Assembly: GCA_900546215.1 (NCBI GenBank) | Contig: URCD01000008.1 | Coordinates: 1-47,047 of the forward strand | DNA: 47,047 nucleotides | Reading direction: 5' to 3' | Source of the DNA: an uncultured Eubacteriales bacterium | GTDB lineage: Bacteria; Bacillota; Clostridia; Lachnospirales; Anaerotignaceae | Shown: in pieces, positions 42,298-47,047 of the stretch | How positions within the stretch are numbered: position 1 is the first letter of the stretch | Layout of the letters: each line of letters starts with the position of its first letter | Translations under genes and position numbers: made by a program | The notes under the pieces: model-generated | Told to the model about the DNA's origin: nothing | Databases searched by the model: none | Seen by the model: only the letters and a program-made list of their open reading frames with translations

Positions 42298-42326
42298 TTG
42301 ATGTGTAGAATTAAAAGATATATAAT
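42298..42326 (+). promoter_or_regulatory. sigma-A promoter of the small gene at 42374
   Basis: TTGATG, 17 bases, TATAAT, in the gap shared with the divergent XRE gene. Confidence 0.55.
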
Positions 42327-42373
42327 TATAATTACTAATAATTTGATTATATTTAGGCGTGGGAGATGTGGAT

Positions 42374-42601
42374 ATGGATAACAGCATAGATATGACATTA
42401 AGAATAGTTGCTGATGCTTGTAACATGACCAAAGATGAATTTAAAAAATATTTACAGTGTGAATTAAATTATGCCTTTACTAAAAAACAAAGAAATGCAG
42501 AAACAATAGAATTTCAAAACCAAATTCCTAGAAAAGGAAAAATACCTACAGTTGAAGAATTTATTGAATTTGTAAATAGTGTATATGAAAGAGATATCTA
42601 G
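42374..42601 (+). CDS. small hypothetical protein divergent from the XRE gene
   Basis: The 75-residue protein is not recognised. It is charged and mostly helical: a first part DMTLRIVADACNMTKDEFKK resembling a short helix-turn-helix, a Lys/Gln/Asn-rich middle and an acidic end VEEFIEFVNSVY. GGGAG lies nine bases before the ATG at 42374, and a good promoter is present. AT-rich codons set it apart from its neighbours. It may partner the XRE regulator. Confidence 0.5.
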   Translation: MDNSIDMTLRIVADACNMTKDEFKKYLQCELNYAFTKKQRNAETIEFQNQIPRKGKIPTVEEFIEFVNSVYERDI

Positions 42602-42872
42602 TAATTAAATTCTGACTATGTGTATTATATGTCACCTTGACTGTACTGCAAAGTGGGGAAGGGAGAGCTCGGAGCTGAGAAGCTCATTGTTACTACCACT
42701 GTGTTATAATTCCTTCTGGCGATGCTTTAAATGACCAAAAACATTATAATCATATTATTCTTTTTAGCTAAATTATGCTCCTTTAGATTTCAAGAATTTA
42801 AATTATGAGAGTATACAAAATACTTAGTTTATTTTTCGGGTTAATTATAAAGCGTCACCTAAGAGGGTTATA
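42602..42872. other. gene-free AT-rich region
   Basis: No gene is supported. A short frame reading YYHCVIIPSGDALNDQ near 42692-42770 is broken by a stop on its 5' side and has no start, so it may be decayed coding DNA. The region ends at the glpK terminator. Confidence 0.45.
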
Positions 42873-42899
42873 AAAAGGCGTCCAAACAGGACGCCTTTT
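42873..42899. terminator. intrinsic terminator of glpK
   Basis: AAAAGGCGTCC pairs with GGACGCCTTTT around the loop AAACA. On the minus strand it lies directly after the glpK stop. Confidence 0.9.
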
Positions 42900-42906
42900 C
42901 TTCAAT

Positions 42907-44400
42907 CTATTTTTCCGCAAATATTTTCGTACACAAAACAGCCTTATTCCAGCCTTTTATCAGTTTTTCTGCAGCTTTTTTATCCATTTTCGGTTCATAG
43001 GTCTTTTCAAGCACCCAGCTGCTTTTAAGCTCGTCCTTATCCTTCCAAAATTCAACGGCAAGCCCTGCTAAAAAGGCCGCGCCAAGGGCGGTTGTTTCCG
43101 CTATTACAGGCTTTATAAGCCTCTTTCCTGTTATGTCGGCTTGAAACTGCATAATTGGACAGCTGGCGCTTGCGCCGCCGTCAACCTTAATTGTGCTTAT
43201 ATCGTTTCCGGTATCGGCAGCCATAGCGTTTATAACGTCCATTGACTGAAAAGCTATGCCCTCAAGCGCCGCGCGGATGATATGCTCTCTTGTCGTTCCC
43301 CTTGTCAGGCCGTATACCGCGCCCCTCGCATACATATCCCAATGAGGCGCGCCCATTCCTGTAAAGGAGGGGACAAAATAAACCCCGTCAGATGACATAA
43401 GCTTTGAACCAAGATAGTCGGCGTCCTTGGCGCTGCTGAAAAAGCGCATTTCATCTCTAAGCCACTGAATAACTGCGCCGCCAACAAATACGCTTCCCTC
43501 AAGCGCGTAATTTACATTTCCGTCAATTGATGAAGCTATTGTTGTTATAAGCCCGTTTCGGCTTGCCGCCGGTTTGTTTCCGGTGTTCATCAAAATAAAA
43601 TTTCCGGTTCCATAGGTGTTTTTGACGTCACCCTCGTCAAAACAAAGCTGACCGAAAAGGGCGGCCTGCTGGTCGCCGGCGATACCCGCGATAGGTATTT
43701 TAGAGCCGAATTTATCGGTATAGCCGTAAACCTCCGAACTGTTCTTTACCTCTGGAAGCATACATTCGGGAATTTCCAGTTTTTTAAGTATTTGCTTGTC
43801 CCATTTCAGGGTATTAATATTAAAAAGCATTGTTCTTGAAGCATTTGTACAATCCGTTATATGTACCCTACCGTCGGTAAGCTTCCATACAAGCCATGTG
43901 TCCACTGTTCCAAAAAGCAGCTGTCCGTTTTCAGCCTTTTCCCGGGCTCCGTCTACATTGTCCAATATCCATTTAATTTTTGTTGCCGAAAAATAGGCGT
44001 CAATCAAAAGGCCCGTATTTTGCTTGACATACTCGGCAAAAGCATTATCTGTTTTAAGCTCGTCACACATGTCGGCTGTTCTTCTGCACTGCCATACGAT
44101 GGCGTTATACACGGGGATTCCGGTATCCTTGTCCCATACAATGGTTGTTTCCCTCTGGTTCGTTATGCCTATGGCCGCGATTTCAGAGGGCTGTATTTCA
44201 GCCTGTATCATGGCGTCAATTGTTGTGCTGTACTGGGTGTTATAAATATCCTGGGGATTATGCTCAACCCAGCCGGGCTTTGGGTAAATCTGAGGATACT
44301 CCTGCTGGCATTTTGATATTATGTTTTGATTTTTGTTAAAAATTATTGTTCTTGAGCTTGTTGTTCCCTGGTCAAGGGAAATGATATATTTTCCTGCCAT
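42907..44400 (-). CDS. glpK: glycerol kinase
   Basis: GlpK phosphorylates glycerol to glycerol 3-phosphate with ATP. The 497 residues have the FGGY-kinase signatures: SLDQGTTSSRTIIF at the N-terminus, PGWVEHNPQDIY, GITNQRETTIVWD, TYGTGNFILMNTG and DGGASASCPIMQFQAD. The ATG at 44400 with AGGAAGTGAG is chosen; an in-frame ATG seven codons earlier overlaps that site. No glpF or glpD is nearby. It is divergent from the D-lactate dehydrogenase gene. Confidence 0.96.
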   Translation of the reverse strand: MAGKYIISLDQGTTSSRTIIFNKNQNIISKCQQEYPQIYPKPGWVEHNPQDIYNTQYSTTIDAMIQAEIQPSEIAAIGITNQRETTIVWDKDTGIPVYNAIVWQCRRTADMCDELKTDNAFAEYVKQNTGLLIDAYFSATKIKWILDNVDGAREKAENGQLLFGTVDTWLVWKLTDGRVHITDCTNASRTMLFNINTLKWDKQILKKLEIPECMLPEVKNSSEVYGYTDKFGSKIPIAGIAGDQQAALFGQLCFDEGDVKNTYGTGNFILMNTGNKPAASRNGLITTIASSIDGNVNYALEGSVFVGGAVIQWLRDEMRFFSSAKDADYLGSKLMSSDGVYFVPSFTGMGAPHWDMYARGAVYGLTRGTTREHIIRAALEGIAFQSMDVINAMAADTGNDISTIKVDGGASASCPIMQFQADITGKRLIKPVIAETTALGAAFLAGLAVEFWKDKDELKSSWVLEKTYEPKMDKKAAEKLIKGWNKAVLCTKIFAEK

Positions 44401-44464
44401 ATAAATCTCACTTCCTGTCAATCATATACTATAATATTACTATATTTTAAGAACAAAAACTATA

Positions 44465-44482
44465 TTGTGGTTTTTTTAACAT
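44465..44482. promoter_or_regulatory. weak Rex-like site in the glpK-ldh gap
   Basis: TTGTGGTTTTTTTAACAT matches about 10 of the 14 fixed bases of the clostridial Rex pattern TTGTTAA-N4-TTAACAA. Rex senses NADH/NAD and often controls lactate dehydrogenase. The left half is poor, so this is tentative. Confidence 0.2.
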
Positions 44483-44588
44483 ATTGATAGTCATAACGCA
44501 TTAAGTTGTTGCTTCGTAAAAAGTCCGTAAAAATTGGACATTACAATTTAATGAGAAAATTAAAATTGCTAAATATTATGAAAAACTA

Positions 44589-44617
44589 TTGACATTAGCT
44601 TTAAAATATGTTAAAAA
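44589..44617 (+). promoter_or_regulatory. candidate promoter of the D-lactate dehydrogenase gene
   Basis: A perfect TTGACA, 17 bases, then TAAAAA. It lies 50 bases before the start codon. Confidence 0.45.
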
Positions 44618-44666
44618 TATAACAAATAGAGTCGGAGATATAGTATTAAGGTTTAGGAGGATAATT

Positions 44667-45659
44667 ATGAAAATTGCTTTTTATGACACAAAGCCCTATG
44701 ACAAAACATGGTTCAAGCCCCTTGCTAAGGAGTATAATTTTGACGTAACCTTTTTTGAGACAAAGTTAAGTAAGGACACGGCAATCCTTGCTACGGGAAA
44801 CGACGCTGTATGCATATTTGTCAACGACGAGGCTGACAAGGAAATTCTTGATATTTTAAGCAAAGAAGGAGTTAAAACAATTCTTTTAAGATGCGCAGGC
44901 TATGACAACGTTGATCTTAAGGCTGCCGAGGGCAGATTTGACGTGCTCCGTGTGCCCAGCTATTCGCCGGCGGCTGTTGCTGAATTTGCGCTTACACTCC
45001 TTATGGCCGTTAACAGAAATGTCCACAGGGCTTATCAGAGGACAAGAGACTTTAACTTCAGCATAAACGGGCTTATGGGTATGACGCTTAAGGGCAAGAC
45101 AATCGGCGTTGTAGGTACAGGTAAAATCGGTCAGGCCATGATTGATGTTCTTCAGGGCTTCGGCATGGAAATACTGGCTTACGACCCTTATCCGGTTGAA
45201 GGCTTAAAGGCGACATATGTTACAAAGGAAGCGCTGTTTGAGCGTTCAGACATTATTACCTTCCACTGCCCGCTCACTGAAGACACAAGGCATATGGTAA
45301 ACGCCGATACAATAAAAATTATGAAGGACAGCGCAATTATCGTTAACACATCAAGAGGCGCAATTGTTGATACAGCAGCCCTTGTAGATGCGCTGAAGGC
45401 AGGAAAGTTCAACGGCGTTGCGCTTGACGTATACGAGGAGGAGGATGAATACTTCTTCGAGGACAGGTCAAACGAAATCATCAGCGATGATGAGCTTTCA
45501 AGGCTTCTCACATTCCACAATGTGCTTGTAACAAGCCATCAGGCGTTCTTTACAACTGAGGCAATGAGAGCGATAGCAGAAACTACGCTTAAAAACTTCG
45601 ATGATTCGATGAAGGGCGATACAGATCCTAAAAACACACTCGCTAAGAGAAGAGCATAA
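44667..45659 (+). CDS. D-lactate dehydrogenase (D-2-hydroxyacid dehydrogenase family)
   Basis: The 330-residue protein reduces a 2-keto acid, most likely pyruvate, to the D-hydroxy acid with NADH. It has the D-LDH N-terminus KIAFYDTKPYDKTWF, VNDEAD, the Rossmann motif GVVGTGKIGQ near residue 150, the substrate arginine in NTSRGAIVD, the acid of VALDVYEEE and the catalytic His in TSHQAFFT. The long Rossmann-to-C-terminal EEDEYFFEDRS insert is typical of LdhA-type enzymes. Related enzymes in gut clostridia reduce aromatic pyruvates, so phenyllactate-type substrates cannot be excluded. TTAGGAGG precedes the ATG at 44667. Confidence 0.92.
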   Translation: MKIAFYDTKPYDKTWFKPLAKEYNFDVTFFETKLSKDTAILATGNDAVCIFVNDEADKEILDILSKEGVKTILLRCAGYDNVDLKAAEGRFDVLRVPSYSPAAVAEFALTLLMAVNRNVHRAYQRTRDFNFSINGLMGMTLKGKTIGVVGTGKIGQAMIDVLQGFGMEILAYDPYPVEGLKATYVTKEALFERSDIITFHCPLTEDTRHMVNADTIKIMKDSAIIVNTSRGAIVDTAALVDALKAGKFNGVALDVYEEEDEYFFEDRSNEIISDDELSRLLTFHNVLVTSHQAFFTTEAMRAIAETTLKNFDDSMKGDTDPKNTLAKRRA

Positions 45660-45667
45660 ATATAAGA

Positions 45668-45696
45668 ACAGCCCCTGATTTTCAGGGGCTGTTTTA
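45668..45696. terminator. bidirectional intrinsic terminator
   Basis: ACAGCCCCTGA and TCAGGGGCTGT form an 11-bp stem with a TTT loop, followed by TTTT. It separates ldh from the convergent LysR gene. Confidence 0.92.
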
Positions 45697-46560
45697 TAGT
45701 GTCTCCGCGTATTTCATAAATTGGATTGTATCGCTGTAATGCCTTTTGTTCTTACGCCATATTATGCCGATTTGAATTGGAACAGGCGGGTCAAGCGGTA
45801 TGCTTATTATATCGTCCTCATCTTCAACGACCTCTTTAATAAGGAACGCGCATACTATTCCTTCCTTCATCAGATTTTTCATTGTGACAACCTGGTTTGA
45901 GCAGAGTATTACATTGGGCTCAGAGTGAATTTCGGCAAAACGCTTCCTTACAAATTTATTTTGAAAATATCCGTTTTTAAACAATATAAGGCTCTCGTCT
46001 CTTATATCCAAAAAGCTAACGCTCTCTCTGCCGCGTAATTTATGGTTTTTGCCGGCACAAAAATGAAATTCGGTATCACATATATGCTTAATGTGGACAT
46101 CGGGGCTTTTAACGTCATTGGTTATTATTACGGCCAAATCCAAAACATCCTCCTCGATAGCCCTCAGCATTTCCGGGGTGCCTCCTTCAACCAGCTCAAG
46201 CTGTATCTGTGGATTTTTTTCTTTAAAATCCTTAAACAGCTTAGGGAACAAAAAGGTTCCTATCATTGGAGGCACGCCTATTTTAACCTGTCTTTTCCTG
46301 CTTCCCATCTCAGTCATAAGGGACTGTGTATCGTCCGCAAGCTCAAGTATTTTTACTGCCCTGTCAAGGAAGGTAAGCCCCTCCTGGGTTGGGGTAAGAC
46401 GGTTGTTTATCCTGTGAAACAGGTTTACGCCAAATTCATCCTCAAGCTCTTTTATGGCGTTAGAAACAGAAGGCTGAGAAACATGAAGTTCCTCAGCCGC
46501 CTTTGTTACATGGCCGCAGCTGCATACGGCCGAAAAATATCTGAGCTGATACAGTTTCAT
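45694..46560 (-). CDS. LysR-family transcriptional regulator, CynR/CbbR-like
   Basis: The 288-residue protein has the LysR helix-turn-helix at residues 1-60 (VTKAAEELHVSQPSVSNAIK) and an effector-binding domain starting VKIGVPPMIGTFLFP. AAGGTGAT precedes the start. It lies 12 bases downstream of the nitrilase gene on the same strand, so the two are probably one operon and the regulator may respond to a nitrile or its product. A long open frame on the plus strand across it and the nitrilase is a shadow. Confidence 0.92.
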   Translation of the reverse strand: MKLYQLRYFSAVCSCGHVTKAAEELHVSQPSVSNAIKELEDEFGVNLFHRINNRLTPTQEGLTFLDRAVKILELADDTQSLMTEMGSRKRQVKIGVPPMIGTFLFPKLFKDFKEKNPQIQLELVEGGTPEMLRAIEEDVLDLAVIITNDVKSPDVHIKHICDTEFHFCAGKNHKLRGRESVSFLDIRDESLILFKNGYFQNKFVRKRFAEIHSEPNVILCSNQVVTMKNLMKEGIVCAFLIKEVVEDEDDIISIPLDPPVPIQIGIIWRKNKRHYSDTIQFMKYAETL

Positions 46561-46572
46561 CCTATATCACCT

Positions 46573-47046
46573 TTATTTCTTTTCATGTACAATAAGCTCG
46601 AATATGTCAGGTCTTGCATAATGTCCTATGCAGTCGAAGTCAGCCTTGCCCTGTGTAATCTGGTCAAGATCCAAATCTGCGACAAGTATTTCTTCTCCTC
46701 CAAAGGCAGGTCCCGCAACATACTCGCCAAATGGATTTATTATGCAGCTTCCTCCGCGGCACATAACGTCAGGCTGTGCTTCTATTTCAGCGTAGCCGTA
46801 AAGGTCTGTAGGATACATGCTCTTTTCCATATACTGATTGCAGCAAATTACGAAGCAGCGGCCCTCGATTGCTATATGACGCAGCGTGCACTGGAATGTG
46901 TCTCTCTGGTCGGCTGTAGGCGCCAGATAAAGCTTGATGCCTTTCTGGTACATGGCGGCTCTTGCCAGCGGCATGTAGTTTTCCCAGCAGATTAACGCGC
47001 CCATCTGTCCGTAAGGCGTGTCTACAACCGTGAGCGTGCTTCCGTC
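46573..47046 (-). CDS. nitrilase-family C-N hydrolase, C-terminal part
   Basis: The gene runs off the right edge; the frame stays open upstream of 47004, so the visible 157 residues are the C-terminal half. It holds the nucleophile segment GALICWENYMPLAR with Cys followed by Trp-Glu, the pattern of true nitrilases rather than amidases, then YLAPTAD, the GRCFVICCNQY strand and GGSCIINPFGE. Nitrilases turn nitriles into acids and ammonia through a Glu-Lys-Cys triad; the Glu and Lys lie outside the window. The C-terminal FDCIGHYARPD is also typical. Confidence 0.9.
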   Translation of the reverse strand, partial: DGSTLTVVDTPYGQMGALICWENYMPLARAAMYQKGIKLYLAPTADQRDTFQCTLRHIAIEGRCFVICCNQYMEKSMYPTDLYGYAEIEAQPDVMCRGGSCIINPFGEYVAGPAFGGEEILVADLDLDQITQGKADFDCIGHYARPDIFELIVHEKK

Positions 47047-47047
47047 G

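Noticed and set aside
46042..46995. 317-codon frame opposite the LysR and nitrilase genes
   Set aside because: Both minus-strand genes are clear by motif, and the plus-strand frame shows no domain.

Overview
The window reads as chromosome of an anaerobic, low-to-medium GC Firmicute, most likely class Clostridia and probably near the Lachnospiraceae. Supporting signs are strong AGGAGG-type ribosome sites, TTG and GTG starts, the GlgC/GlgD pair, a Firmicute-like spoVG-glmU-prs and pth-mfd order, an ECF folate transporter S-component, acetogen-type C1-folate enzymes and a fermentative D-lactate dehydrogenase. No rRNA, tRNA, CRISPR array or intact insertion sequence was seen. Assignment rests on reading motifs by eye; no database search was run.

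Layout. (1) 1-1260: the C-terminal end of a sigma-54 activator, then a LysR regulator on the minus strand. (2) 1561-7574: a tight plus-strand operon of a divergent PanB-like hydroxymethyltransferase, FolT, formate-THF ligase, methenyl-THF cyclohydrolase, a FolD-type dehydrogenase and a LarA-type nickel-pincer enzyme. It faces the LysR gene across an AT-rich gap. This is the most unusual part of the window. (3) 7592-8017: a Cys-rich DUF3795 protein. (4) 8201-15642: a housekeeping operon of MgtC-like protein, Nudix hydrolase, AlaX-like editing protein, Pth, Mfd and a PPIase-less SurA/PrsA-like lipoprotein. (5) 15747-17493: ferritin and an Fe-S aldo/keto reductase, each with its own promoter. (6) 17699-22683: a BMP-type nucleoside ABC importer.

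(7) 22760-24039: a decayed stretch with a broken reading frame, a short degenerate direct repeat and one orphan lipoprotein; probably the scar of a mobile element. (8) 24040-28808: a YegP-like protein, MBL hydrolase, M20 amidohydrolase, CoA-transferase and TruA. (9) 29118-34357: MurA, WalJ-like MBL protein, RlmH, a membrane acyltransferase and MurC. (10) 34630-42601: GlgC/GlgD, SpoVG, a DUF1287 protein, GlmU, PRPP synthetase, adenosine deaminase and a small XRE-plus-hypothetical module. (11) 42907-47047: glycerol kinase, D-lactate dehydrogenase, a second LysR regulator and the end of a nitrilase running off the window.

How it fits together. Region 2 carries the whole route between formate and methylene-THF (Fhs, FchA, FolD) with a folate importer, joined to an enzyme that adds or removes a hydroxymethyl group on a 2-keto acid and to a 2-hydroxyacid racemase/epimerase homologue. 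The simplest reading is a pathway that either splits a hydroxymethyl 2-keto acid into formate and ATP, or builds one from formate. The nucleoside importer, adenosine deaminase and PRPP synthetase suggest active purine salvage. GlgC/GlgD points to glycogen storage. The CoA-transferase and D-lactate dehydrogenase fit a fermentative life.
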